The notes beneath the pieces are model-generated. The model saw only the letters and a list, made by a program, of their open reading frames with translations. It was not told where the DNA came from and searched no databases. A stretch of DNA of 64,000 bases from contig JAFRQR010000020.1 in NCBI GenBank assembly GCA_017428545.1, forward strand, positions 348,389 through 412,388. Reading direction: 5' to 3'. Below are positions 1 to 7,881 of the stretch, in pieces (position 1 is the first letter of the stretch; each line of letters begins with the position of its first letter). The translations under genes were made by a program, and so were the position numbers. The stretch comes from Clostridiales bacterium (lineage in GTDB: Bacteria > Bacillota > Clostridia > Saccharofermentanales > Saccharofermentanaceae).

Positions 1-815
1 CCCGTGATCAGGATCGCCTGGTCCCTGATCTCCTCCGGACAGAGGGCTTCCTCGAAGTTGATGCAGGCATAGGTGGCCTTCGGATTCTGCATGGTCATTT
101 TCCAGAACGGATACTTAATGATGACCGGTGTATTGTATCCGACACCCAGTTCCAGGAAAAGGATTCTCCCCGTCTTATGCGTTTCCAGAAATACTTCGTA
201 TCTCGAGCACGCAAGTTTCCATCCGTCATCCTCGACAAACTTATCGTCGGAACGAAGATTCATGGTAAGCGGTTTTCCGCACTTCGGACATCTCGGGATC
301 AGCTCGGAGGGGATCCGCATATCCTTCTGCTGCTCGTACATTTTCTTGATCATCTCTTCGTTATCGTAGGTATCCTGCGTACAGGGTTCCGTGCACTGGA
401 AAAGACCGTAATCCCCCTGCGTATAAAAGAGCCTTTCCTTATCGAATCCCGCCTTCTGGAAGCAGTGATCCACGTTCGTCGTCAGGACGAAATAGTCCTT
501 CTCTTTCACCAGCGAGAAGAGATCGTCATACACAGGTTTCGGCGCATCCAGATAACGGTTGATGTAGATGTATCTGGACCAGTACGCCCACATGATCTCC
601 GGCTCCATCCCCAGCACATGAAAGCCGCCGGTATACATGTCCGTAAAGCCGTACTTTTCAGAAAAGTCGGAAAAGTATTTCTCGAACCGCTCACCGCTAT
701 AGATAAAGCCCGCCGAAGTAGAAAGACCTGCACCGGCACCGATCACGACAGCATCCGCCTCTGCGAGAGCCTGCTTCAAATTTCTAATGTTTTCTGCAAA
801 ATCCATACTAACCAT
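1..815 (-). CDS. Macrodomain-linked-type sirtuin (SirTM-like), 3' end cut by window
   Basis: Sir2-family NAD-dependent enzyme; the C-terminus lies beyond base 1. Visible motifs are the NAD-binding GAGAGLS near residues 26-32, TTNVDHCF near 111-118 where classical sirtuins have TQNID-L-H, and two Cys pairs (CTEPC, then CPKC) for the structural zinc. The TTNVDH variant is typical of the class M sirtuins that act as protein ADP-ribosyltransferases and travel with zinc macrodomain hydrolases, and such a hydrolase lies 1.5 kb upstream on the same strand. The start at 815 follows GAGGAG by 9 nt; a second ATG at 806 is possible. It begins 1 nt after the stop of the unknown gene at 817-1296, so translation is probably coupled. 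Family is clear; ADP-ribosyltransferase activity is inferred. Confidence 0.85.
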   Translation of the reverse strand, partial: MVSMDFAENIRNLKQALAEADAVVIGAGAGLSTSAGFIYSGERFEKYFSDFSEKYGFTDMYTGGFHVLGMEPEIMWAYWSRYIYINRYLDAPKPVYDDLFSLVKEKDYFVLTTNVDHCFQKAGFDKERLFYTQGDYGLFQCTEPCTQDTYDNEEMIKKMYEQQKDMRIPSELIPRCPKCGKPLTMNLRSDDKFVEDDGWKLACSRYEVFLETHKTGRILFLELGVGYNTPVIIKYPFWKMTMQNPKATYACINFEEALCPEEIRDQAILIT

Positions 816-816
816 G

Positions 817-1296
817 CTAATACTCTCCTCGCGACATTATAACTTCCTTCAGCCTTATGTTTTTATCAAATACATCCTCATTCAAATTACTCATTTCCAA
901 CAGACTACGCACACACCATTCAGGATCTTGGGTATGAAATGAATAATAGACATCGTTGAGCTGCCTATAAGGGAAAAGACTCATCACAAATTTTGTTGTC
1001 GTTTCTCTGGTATATGCAAGATATCTATATATGTAGCCCATCCAAAACAGAGCGCTTTTTGAATACTTTGTTTGACCATAATTCGAGTCTCCAAACTGTT
1101 TCTGAATACTGTCTATTCCTTCATTCACATCTAATGATAAAACTGACAAATTATTTGTATCCAGTTTTTTTAGATAGTCAGAGTGTAAGAACCTTCGAAT
1201 GAATACTGCTGTAGAGCAGTGTAAGTCTGCAGATTTTTCAAATAGTTTGCCTTGAAATTCCGCAAGTAAAAGACCATCATGATCAAACTCTTTCAT
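817..1296 (-). CDS. Unknown partner protein of the HTH-ADP-ribosyltransferase
   Basis: A 159-aa soluble protein that I do not recognise. It is rich in aromatic and charged residues and has no signal peptide, membrane segment or Cys motif. Its ATG overlaps the stop of the upstream HTH-ART gene (ATGA), the arrangement usual for toxin-antitoxin partners, and its own stop is 1 nt from the sirtuin start. The gene is visibly more AT-rich than the macrodomain and sirtuin genes, like its ART neighbour, so the two probably arrived together. It could be an antitoxin/immunity factor, a substrate or an adaptor for the ART. Function is inferred from position only. Confidence 0.75.
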   Translation of the reverse strand: MKEFDHDGLLLAEFQGKLFEKSADLHCSTAVFIRRFLHSDYLKKLDTNNLSVLSLDVNEGIDSIQKQFGDSNYGQTKYSKSALFWMGYIYRYLAYTRETTTKFVMSLFPYRQLNDVYYSFHTQDPEWCVRSLLEMSNLNEDVFDKNIRLKEVIMSRGEY

Positions 1297-2144
1297 TTCA
1301 GCAACTCCTCAATATATAGTCCATTTTTATACTCTCTTTTGGCAAGTTTGAGTTTTGTATCTATTTCATAGCCTCTTTCAATTAGTTTCTTTCTACTATC
1401 CTCTCTTTCCGGAACAGACAAATAATATCTTTCTATTGGAACCAAATTCTTTAATGCCTTTTCCGTTTTTAAGATATATTGCAATCCCAATCTTGAGGCA
1501 GATAATGAATGAAGGGCTACATCAGCATTGATCTCCCCTTCTGCAAATTGAGACATTACATAAAACATCTTGTTATCTGCAATCGGTGCTATGATAACAT
1601 CTGCTTTTTCCACTTTATCTATAACAGCTCGGACTTTCTCACTTTTAGCATAATTTCGAATCGTTCCCCGGAAATAACATATTGCAATCATCCAATCTAG
1701 AGAACAAGCAAATTCCAAACACTTCATCCCTTCTAGTGAGTATTTAAAGGAATACACTGAAGCCTTATCATATTCACACACAAAAGATAGTGCCTGATTG
1801 TATGTTTGTCCCAAATAAAAGCCATTCCCAAAATCACAATTATCTCGTGACCCGGCAACGGATATGTCAGAAAGACCGCATTTAGAACCATGAAACAAGA
1901 CCATACCATACTTCTCTCTTATCAATTCCTCTTTCACAGAATTGATTCTATATTTCTGTCCATAGATGTATGAGTATAGTTTTTCACAGATTTCATCTGT
2001 CGCCATACCTTTCTTCTCTATAGCATCAAGCGTGGTTCGCGAGATCCTGGTTATTTCTGACAGTTCCAGTTTGTTTATTCTTTCCGCTTCAAGAATAAAC
2101 TCAATATCTTCCTTGATTTTGTATCTGCAGTTAACATTCATCAT
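1293..2144 (-). CDS. HTH-domain fused to DUF3990-like ADP-ribosyltransferase
   Basis: 283 aa. Residues ~14-64 form a helix-turn-helix resembling XRE antitoxins. Residues ~80-260 resemble the DUF3990 ART fold: LFHGS with H85-G86, D-F-G-N-G-F-Y at 104-110 with the aromatic NAD-clamp residue, a following alanine helix, and a C-terminal stretch LGLQYILKTEKAL like the family's Q-Y-x-F-K-T-E-K-A-L end. The start was chosen at 2144 because GGAGGAG sits 8 nt upstream; the open frame extends to 2207 but without a site. It overlaps the next gene by 4 nt. A palindrome over its promoter suggests autoregulation by the HTH. Low GC against its neighbours suggests horizontal gain. Fold assignment is by motif; target and activity are unknown. 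Confidence 0.75.
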   Translation of the reverse strand: MMNVNCRYKIKEDIEFILEAERINKLELSEITRISRTTLDAIEKKGMATDEICEKLYSYIYGQKYRINSVKEELIREKYGMVLFHGSKCGLSDISVAGSRDNCDFGNGFYLGQTYNQALSFVCEYDKASVYSFKYSLEGMKCLEFACSLDWMIAICYFRGTIRNYAKSEKVRAVIDKVEKADVIIAPIADNKMFYVMSQFAEGEINADVALHSLSASRLGLQYILKTEKALKNLVPIERYYLSVPEREDSRKKLIERGYEIDTKLKLAKREYKNGLYIEELLK

Positions 2145-2165
2145 AGATATTTCTCCTCCACTTAT

Positions 2166-2211
2166 ATTATAACAAAATAAACTTGTTTGTACAGACTGGA
2201 CAAACAAGTTT
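2166..2211 (-). promoter_or_regulatory. Promoter and 12-bp palindromic operator of the HTH-ART gene
   Basis: On the minus strand a TATAAT (2166-2171) lies 22 nt before the chosen start codon, with TGTACA as a poor -35 at 16-bp spacing. A perfect inverted repeat, AAACTTGTTTGT at 2179-2190 and ACAAACAAGTTT at 2200-2211 with a 9-nt spacer, covers the -35 region. This is the geometry of an autorepressor site, and the downstream gene encodes an HTH. Binding is inferred. Confidence 0.7.
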
Positions 2212-2267
2212 TCTCTGGAATCAAAATCCTATTATCACAAGTATTCAGATGTATCTGGATCAGTATG

Positions 2268-3155
2268 TCACTTTGTCTCCAAAGCACTTCTAAGGGATTC
2301 TGCATCTTTATATCCCGGAATTGTCGGATCATCAGCAATTCGACGGCCTTCTTCAATCGCCTGGAGCGTATCCGAATATTTTAGAAGGTTCTGGTAAAAC
2401 AGAAGATCAATATCCTTAAACACATTGAAAAGCACTTTGATCCCGCTTCCGGTCGTATCCAGATATTCCTTCACTGTTGCCACGGCGATCTCCGCTGCTC
2501 TTTCATTCGGAAACATAAATACACCGGTAGAAATGCAGCAAAACGCGACACTCGAAAGCCCGTTTTCGTCCGCCAGTTTCAGGATCGAACGGTAGCAGGA
2601 AGCCAGATCGTCTTCGTTTTGTTTCGTCAGAACATGCTGTACGATCGGGCCGACGGTGTGGATGATATACTTAGCCGGAAGATTAAATGCCGGCGTGATC
2701 TTGGCGCCTCCGGTCGGTTCCGGATGTCCCTGTTTCTCGATGATGTCATTACAATAAAGCCGAAGCTGGATACCGGCCTTGGAGCCCAGGATATTATCCA
2801 GACATGAATGCAGCCACTGGTAGCAGCCGGTGAAGCCGGAGTTTGCCGGATTCACCACAGCATCCACAGAAAGCCTGGACATATCTCCCTGCCACAGATA
2901 GATACGTGCATCCGATCCGATGGGCGTAAGATCCTCTAATCTCACGATTCCTTCCGCTTCATTTTCCGCCGTCAGATATTCATCCTGAATCTTCAGAAAT
3001 TCCTCACTGATCGGATCGGGCATACGGATATTCATAAGCCCCCGAAGGAGATCTTTCTGCTCCTTTTCGCCGGCGGGTATTTCCACATCAGATACATCCG
3101 ATCGCTCCGCCAGAAGCTGCTTGATCAGCCATATTCTCTGCTCATCATGATTCAT
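2268..3155 (-). CDS. Zinc-dependent macrodomain protein-ADP-ribose hydrolase
   Basis: 295 aa. Removes ADP-ribose from proteins. It has the N-terminal extension of the zinc-macro family (L-R-x-L-M-N-x-R near 37-45), then the macrodomain: D91, NPANSGFTGC at 102-111, and the zinc ligands C111, H116 and C118 in G-C-Y-Q-W-L-H-S-C. GGAKITPAF near 149-157 and HTVGP at 166-170 complete the ADP-ribose pocket. The start overlaps the VOC gene's TGA by 1 nt, so the two are co-transcribed. Known relatives reverse sirtuin-M ADP-ribosylation and are encoded next to it; here the two are separated by the HTH-ART pair. Confidence 0.9.
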   Translation of the reverse strand: MNHDEQRIWLIKQLLAERSDVSDVEIPAGEKEQKDLLRGLMNIRMPDPISEEFLKIQDEYLTAENEAEGIVRLEDLTPIGSDARIYLWQGDMSRLSVDAVVNPANSGFTGCYQWLHSCLDNILGSKAGIQLRLYCNDIIEKQGHPEPTGGAKITPAFNLPAKYIIHTVGPIVQHVLTKQNEDDLASCYRSILKLADENGLSSVAFCCISTGVFMFPNERAAEIAVATVKEYLDTTGSGIKVLFNVFKDIDLLFYQNLLKYSDTLQAIEEGRRIADDPTIPGYKDAESLRSALETK

Positions 3156-3565
3156 CAGATCCCCTCCTCTTCCAATGTCTCAGAAAACCGCAGAAGATAC
3201 CCGTCCGGGTCCTGGATCAGCACTTCTTTCTCCACATAGCTGACGCCGTCGCAGCGGTACTTGCTGGTGAATATATCTTTAAACGGAACCACGCCTTTTT
3301 CTTTTATCCTGGCAACGAATTCCTCCACATGATCGATCTCGATCTGGAAATTGATCCCTCTTCCAAGCGGATACTCCAGCTTCCCGGTCTCCCAATGGCC
3401 GTTGATCTCGTTGATCATTAACTGCGCTTCTCCAAGCGAAAGAAAAGCAAACTTATCCTCGACTCGTTCGTACTCGATCCTAAAACCCAGTACGTCCGTA
3501 TAGAATCGTTTGGATTTCTCAATATCGGAAACACTCAGTTCCGGAACCAGTTGATTGAATCGCAT
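3155..3565 (-). CDS. VOC-superfamily (glyoxalase/bleomycin-resistance) protein
   Basis: 136 aa, one vicinal-oxygen-chelate repeat pair. It opens with MRFNQLVPELSVSDIEKSK and has F-Y-x-D-V-L-G-F near 23-30, L-M-I-N-E in the middle and IQDPDGYLLRFSE near the end, all typical of the glyoxalase fold. Possible metal ligands are E73-type and E/D residues of the C-terminal half, not certain. AAGGAGAAAAG precedes the ATG. It is the first gene of the run that continues into the macrodomain gene with a 1-nt overlap. Substrate unknown. Confidence 0.85.
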   Translation of the reverse strand: MRFNQLVPELSVSDIEKSKRFYTDVLGFRIEYERVEDKFAFLSLGEAQLMINEINGHWETGKLEYPLGRGINFQIEIDHVEEFVARIKEKGVVPFKDIFTSKYRCDGVSYVEKEVLIQDPDGYLLRFSETLEEEGI

Positions 3566-3601
3566 ACTCTTTTCTCCTTGAAGGGTCCCCTTCTCCTTGC
3601 A

Positions 3602-4282
3602 TCATTCCCCTAAAAGATCGGCTAACGTATCAGATGTTTCGACCGGTGCCCAGTGGCCTTCCACACAGATCTCCGGGTCTATTTTCTTGATCGTATCCGC
3701 AAGTTTTCTGCTAAGCTCCTTGTCTTTTTTTCCATTGGGAAAAGCACTGCACGTGGCGTCTCCTAGGAAAAGGGTCTTATCTTCGCACACATACACAAGC
3801 GTCGCGTCATCCGTGTGCGGGGATTCGGATTCGAGGATCTTTACCGTGCATCCGCCCAGATCCAGCGTCATCTCTCCATGGTAGATCATGTCGGAAGGAA
3901 CGACGATGACTTCCTTATTCCCGGCATATTCTTTTCGCACACTATCACCGATCGCGAGGAAACACGAAGGCCCGTTCTTCTCGATCTTTTCTTTCCATTC
4001 TTTCAGGTACTGGTTGGTCCTTTCGTTACAGATAGAAAGACCATGTATCGCATGCATGGCGAAAGTGTGATCCCAGTGCCAGTGCGTGAGGACCGTCAGA
4101 TCCGGAAGCGGAAGTCCCTCTTTTTCCAGAAGTGCATAGAACTCTTTCATATGCACGTCCGAATGCCCGGCATCGACAGCCAGGCTCCATTTCTCTCCTC
4201 TGATATAGCCGAGATTCGGGCGGTCCCGCTCCTCTTCAAACGGCATATACCAAATATGTTCAGATAATTTTTTCAGTTCCAT
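3602..4282 (-). CDS. MBL-fold metallo-hydrolase
   Basis: 226 aa, complete metallo-beta-lactamase fold. The signature T-H-W-H-W-D-H gives H67, H69, D71 and H72. A further His in S-P-H-T-D-D (about 155), an Asp in L-F-L-G-D (about 173) and H in E-G-H-W (about 214) complete a two-metal site. No signal peptide, so cytosolic. The sequence resembles the broad hydrolase group (glyoxalase II, lactonases) rather than the beta-lactamases proper. Weak AGAGAG ribosome site. Substrate not predictable. Confidence 0.85.
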   Translation of the reverse strand: MELKKLSEHIWYMPFEEERDRPNLGYIRGEKWSLAVDAGHSDVHMKEFYALLEKEGLPLPDLTVLTHWHWDHTFAMHAIHGLSICNERTNQYLKEWKEKIEKNGPSCFLAIGDSVRKEYAGNKEVIVVPSDMIYHGEMTLDLGGCTVKILESESPHTDDATLVYVCEDKTLFLGDATCSAFPNGKKDKELSRKLADTIKKIDPEICVEGHWAPVETSDTLADLLGE

Positions 4283-4323
4283 TTTTGCATTCTCTCTTTA
4301 CTTTTTCAGAAGGAACAGATCCG

Positions 4324-5364
4324 TCATCGAAGCCATGCCAGAATATCCGGATCCTTTCCGTTCTCTCGTATCCATGTTAACACGTTTTCCTTCGTTCGGA
4401 TCTTATCTGCAAGCTCCTTCGGGAGGGCAGATAGAAACTCCGAAATGGAAACTTGCGAATTCTTCCGGATTTCTTTCAGAAGAAGTGTATCTTTCTTTTT
4501 TCTCTCCGCTTCCGACTTCGGATATCCCTGTCCGAAAGGCTCGGAAAAAAGTTTCTCGACCGTCTGTTCAAGATTCTCTTTTCCCTGCCATGTATACTCC
4601 TCGCCCAAAGGAACCGACACGGCATTTCCGTCGTTGATCTGCGCGAAAAGATATGCATCCATCGGTGTCGGAACATACCCGCAGAGCACTCCCGGCACGT
4701 TATTACAAGCCAGCATCATGCCCTGCCCGGAAGAGCATCCTGTCACCACAAGCTCCAAAGATCCTGACGCCAGAAGAATCCCCGCCAGAATGGAGATCTC
4801 GATGTAACTGTACTTCTCTTTTTCCTCCGGAGTGCAACCGAAATTCAGAACCGTCGCATACTTCGCATACTTCTTCACGGTCTCGAATAGAAGTGAGTTC
4901 TTTTCGCCCTGGGAACTGGCCTGGATCACGCCGATCCGCATCGGGACTCCGCGTATATTTTTCTCCTTCTGGTAAAAAGCACGGACGAACATCTGAAACT
5001 CTTCTTCGCTTTCGCAGGCCGTTCGGCACTGCTCCATTTTCGAAGCAGAGCGGAGATACACATCCTCGATCTTTTTGCACTCAAATTCCGGGCATTCCTT
5101 ACACCAGGATACGTCATGTTCTTTCGTACAGGGAAGAAGCATAAAGCTGCAGGTCGGACGGCAGCCGCAGCCGGTACACCGGATCTCATCGTTACTGACT
5201 ACGTGATCCCTCCATCCGGCACGATACCAGAACTCCGCCGTCTCGTGAAGTTCCTCTTCTGTTCTTGCCAGAAATCTGGGGCAGACCGCGCAATCGTCCC
5301 CGCACACGGAGTAGACCGGCGGTGCTTTTCGAAGCTCAGGAAATCGATCAATATACCATTTCAA
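4324..5364 (-). CDS. DUF3795-type Cys-rich domain fused to an RpiB/LacAB-like domain
   Basis: 346 aa, two parts. Residues 18-130 are a Cys-rich DUF3795-like module: C21, C25, C28, then C63, C66, C68, C72, C79, then C88, C91, C96, enough to bind metal. Residues ~141-260 resemble ribose-5-phosphate isomerase B/LacAB: IGVIQASSQGE, SYIEISILAG and TGCSSGQGMM with C210 at the position of the catalytic Cys, then N-N-V-P-G-V and A-Q-I-N-D-G-N-A. The C-terminal ~80 aa are charged and helical. The join is continuous with no frameshift. It may be an isomerase with a redox or metal sensor, but function is unproven. Confidence 0.75.
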   Translation of the reverse strand: MKWYIDRFPELRKAPPVYSVCGDDCAVCPRFLARTEEELHETAEFWYRAGWRDHVVSNDEIRCTGCGCRPTCSFMLLPCTKEHDVSWCKECPEFECKKIEDVYLRSASKMEQCRTACESEEEFQMFVRAFYQKEKNIRGVPMRIGVIQASSQGEKNSLLFETVKKYAKYATVLNFGCTPEEKEKYSYIEISILAGILLASGSLELVVTGCSSGQGMMLACNNVPGVLCGYVPTPMDAYLFAQINDGNAVSVPLGEEYTWQGKENLEQTVEKLFSEPFGQGYPKSEAERKKKDTLLLKEIRKNSQVSISEFLSALPKELADKIRTKENVLTWIRENGKDPDILAWLR

Positions 5365-5370
5365 ATCGCG

Positions 5371-5853
5371 TCACACTTCTTTCTGCATATAGCCACAGGT
5401 AAACGGGAAGAAATCGAATTTCTTCGTGCCGATATGCACCGCACCGAAGCTCTCATACCACTTCCGTAAGACGGTATTTTCTTCCACGATGGAGATATTT
5501 ACGATCGTACATCCGACGCTATGCGCATAGGAAAAAGCATGCTCCAGAAGAAGCTTTCCGATCCCCTGATGACGGTATTCAGGAAGGACAGCCAGGTTAT
5601 TCAGTTCGCACTCCAGATTCTCCTGCATCGCCAGAGAATAGTATCCGCAGATATTTCCCTTCTCATCCACATAGACGAACATCGGACGGCCTTCTTCCAG
5701 CTGCGAATAGAGCCTGTCTTCCGACATAGCAAAAGCTGTGAAACGAGGTGCATTTTCCGTGGTAAAACCAAGCTCCCCCGCCACTGTCAGAAAACTCTTT
5801 CGGATCACATCCACACACTGCGGGATCTCTTCCCGCTTCATTTCACGAATCAT
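5371..5853 (-). CDS. GNAT-family N-acetyltransferase
   Basis: 160 aa from the ATG at 5853, chosen because GGAGAG lies 7-8 nt before it; the frame is open to 5889. The acetyl-CoA loop is L-P-E-Y-R-H-Q-G-I-G-K-L-L-L, followed by the helix and the I-V-E-E-N strand, and the C-terminal W-Y-E-S-F-G of the GNAT fold. It ends 6 nt before the DUF3795-RpiB start, so it is probably in the same transcript. Acceptor unknown. Confidence 0.88.
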   Translation of the reverse strand: MIREMKREEIPQCVDVIRKSFLTVAGELGFTTENAPRFTAFAMSEDRLYSQLEEGRPMFVYVDEKGNICGYYSLAMQENLECELNNLAVLPEYRHQGIGKLLLEHAFSYAHSVGCTIVNISIVEENTVLRKWYESFGAVHIGTKKFDFFPFTCGYMQKEV

Positions 5854-5980
5854 TTCGCAACTCTCCTTTCCGTCAGGATCTTTCTTCATACGACCGGGCT
5901 ATCGTTTTTTTGAACACTAGCTATCGTATTTTTTCTTTAAGAAAAGTATATCATTCCCCGATGGAAAAGGCTTTATCCTT

Positions 5981-6703
5981 TCAGTATAGGATCTGCGGTG
6001 TGTGGTTCTTCCGCATCCTGGCGACGTTTCGGTTCATGACTTTTCTTCCGTAGTGGACATAGGCGAAGTCCTTGACTTTGCTCCAGGTCTGCTTGTGAAG
6101 AGTAAAGAAAGTATCCGGATCGTCGAAGGTTCCGAAGTCTTTCACCATCGATGCATTCTGCACGAAAAGATCCTGTCCCCGCCAGGTCAGATCCAATGTT
6201 GTTAAGTCCGGCACTGAAATAGCATATTTCTGAAAAGGACCCTTCTTCGGATTCTCTTTCTTCTTCACGCCCTGCACATAGGCTTCGTCCGTGATTACGC
6301 CTTCCAGTGCGATCCATTTCCCGTCATAGAAAACCTCCACCCAGGTATGGGCGATCGTTTTTGGCGCCAGGATCGAGATGATGCCAGAGGTCGCACCTCT
6401 CTGAAAGCACTTGCTGACTTCCGATCCGTGAAGGCGGCAGGGGATCCCGCATCCGCGAAAGATAGCCATGAGAAGTGTCGCCTTCGTATTGCACTGACCA
6501 TATCCGTCCGCGAGTACCTCTTCCGCGGTAAGCGTGTCGGAGCGGTTATATCCGAAAAGGATCTCATTTCGGACATAGTCATAGATCGCGCCGATTCTGT
6601 CGAATGTGTCGAGGTTTTCCCAGCCACGAGACTCGATCAGATTTCGGATCGGTGCGGCGTCATAGTTTACCATCGGGGTCTTCTTAAGATATTTATTTTC
6701 CAT
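5981..6703 (-). CDS. Transglutaminase-like cysteine peptidase-fold protein
   Basis: 240 aa. The transglutaminase core is clear: G-Y-G-Q-C with nucleophile C71, I-A-H-T-W-V-E with H119, and Y-D-G-K-W with D127, making the Cys-His-Asp triad. No signal peptide, so probably cytosolic, unlike many secreted relatives. It stands downstream of a divergent AT-rich gap and is read separately from the GNAT gene. Likely a peptidase or amide hydrolase; substrate unknown. Confidence 0.85.
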   Translation of the reverse strand: MENKYLKKTPMVNYDAAPIRNLIESRGWENLDTFDRIGAIYDYVRNEILFGYNRSDTLTAEEVLADGYGQCNTKATLLMAIFRGCGIPCRLHGSEVSKCFQRGATSGIISILAPKTIAHTWVEVFYDGKWIALEGVITDEAYVQGVKKKENPKKGPFQKYAISVPDLTTLDLTWRGQDLFVQNASMVKDFGTFDDPDTFFTLHKQTWSKVKDFAYVHYGRKVMNRNVARMRKNHTPQILY

Positions 6704-6754
6704 ACTGTGCCTCTTTTCTTTTTCTTTTCTGGCATCAGTATAGAAAATCGGGGA

Positions 6755-7504
6755 TTAATAAACTTTCAGAAATTCGCTATCTTTTATGGTGCTTCTCGCC
6801 GGAAGTCCCATGAGTCTTTTTACCGTGGAGGCAAAATGCGACGGCGAGTCAAAGCCCGCATCCATCGCGGCATCCGTGATCTTTCTCCCGCTTAAGATAT
6901 CCTGGAAAACTCTTTCCAGCTGGTGAAGAAGCAGATAGTCTTTCAAGGTGATCCCCACCTGCTCCGAGAAAAGATGCGACAGGCGGGACGAAGAAAGATG
7001 CAGTTCTTCCGCAAAGTGATCAACAGAGTGATCCGTGCAGCTGCAGTTCTCGAGCATGGAAAGGAACGCCGTGATCCGCTCATCCAGGTGCTTTTCGCAA
7101 GGTCCGGCGCCGATCACCTCATAGAGTTTTTCCATCAGATTCGTGTAAGGTGCTTTTGAAAAAGAATCCATCATCGGACGGGCCAGCGCGGCCAATTCTT
7201 CCGTCTGAGCATCTTCCAGTGCGAAATACTCTTTCCCGCTAAGAAGTGCGCTCAGTTTCCGCCCCATATCCGAGGCAGGTTCGATGACGCAGGTAAAAAG
7301 AAGCCCGTCATGAAACTTCACGGCATGTTTCACATTGACATTCACGAACAGGCAGCGGTCGTGGATCTTCTCCTTTCCCACCTTCATCTCCGGAACACCC
7401 TCAAGGAACAGGAAAAACTGGATCATGCCGTGGCTGTGCGTCGCGGCTTCGAGACGATCCGTCAGTGATGCGATCTTATCGATATCCCAGTAGATCCGGT
7501 TCAT
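6755..7504 (-). CDS. AraC-family transcriptional regulator
   Basis: 249 aa. N-terminal ~130 aa look like a cupin-type ligand domain (S-H-G-M-I-Q-F-F-L-F-L-E-G near 23-35). The C-terminal ~100 aa hold two helix-turn-helix motifs: HFAEELHLSSSRLSHLFSEQ and ITDAAMDAGFDSPSHFASTV, the AraC/XylS signature. The gene overlaps nothing and sits 4 nt from the YjbR gene, which it follows on the minus strand. It could control the transglutaminase gene just downstream. Confidence 0.9.
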   Translation of the reverse strand: MNRIYWDIDKIASLTDRLEAATHSHGMIQFFLFLEGVPEMKVGKEKIHDRCLFVNVNVKHAVKFHDGLLFTCVIEPASDMGRKLSALLSGKEYFALEDAQTEELAALARPMMDSFSKAPYTNLMEKLYEVIGAGPCEKHLDERITAFLSMLENCSCTDHSVDHFAEELHLSSSRLSHLFSEQVGITLKDYLLLHQLERVFQDILSGRKITDAAMDAGFDSPSHFASTVKRLMGLPARSTIKDSEFLKVY

Positions 7505-7508
7505 GACT

Positions 7509-7880
7509 TTACTTCTTCCTCCGTTTGGGAAGCGTCGCCTCGAAGCTCACCTGCAAAAGCCCGGTCACCCGGTCAAAACCGACCGTCCCGTCGAGGAGCA
7601 CCGTCACCCAGTGCTGCTTATTCATGTGATACGCAGGAAGGATCCCGTCCTCATGCACGAGCATGTCATGGAGGATGACGTCGTCGATCTTAAGATTCAT
7701 GCAAGAGACACGTTCTTTTCCGGGAAGGCCCAGAAGCTCCCTTCGTACCTCCATGATCAGCGCGAACCACTTTTTGTTCTCCCGATGACGAAAGACAGCG
7801 CTCGTGTCATCTCCGTCCCACGGAAACTCCGGATCCACACCATACTGATCGGCAATATATTCCGTGATTTTACTTCGCAT
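7509..7880 (-). CDS. MmcQ/YjbR family protein
   Basis: 123 aa from the ATG at 7880, which GGAAGG precedes by 6 nt; the longer frame to 7913 would run into the upstream lipoprotein gene. Family features: Y-G-V-D-P-E-F-P-W near the start, the F-A-L-I-M-E-V strand, N-L-K and H-M-N-K-Q-H-W-V-T-V-L-L. YjbR proteins have a double-wing DNA-binding-like fold of unclear role. Start codon overlaps the lipoprotein stop region. Confidence 0.85.
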   Translation of the reverse strand: MRSKITEYIADQYGVDPEFPWDGDDTSAVFRHRENKKWFALIMEVRRELLGLPGKERVSCMNLKIDDVILHDMLVHEDGILPAYHMNKQHWVTVLLDGTVGFDRVTGLLQVSFEATLPKRRKK

Positions 7881-7881
7881 A

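Noticed and set aside
177..842. 221-aa open frame on the plus strand
   Set aside because: Antisense to the sirtuin gene, which has clear NAD and zinc motifs.
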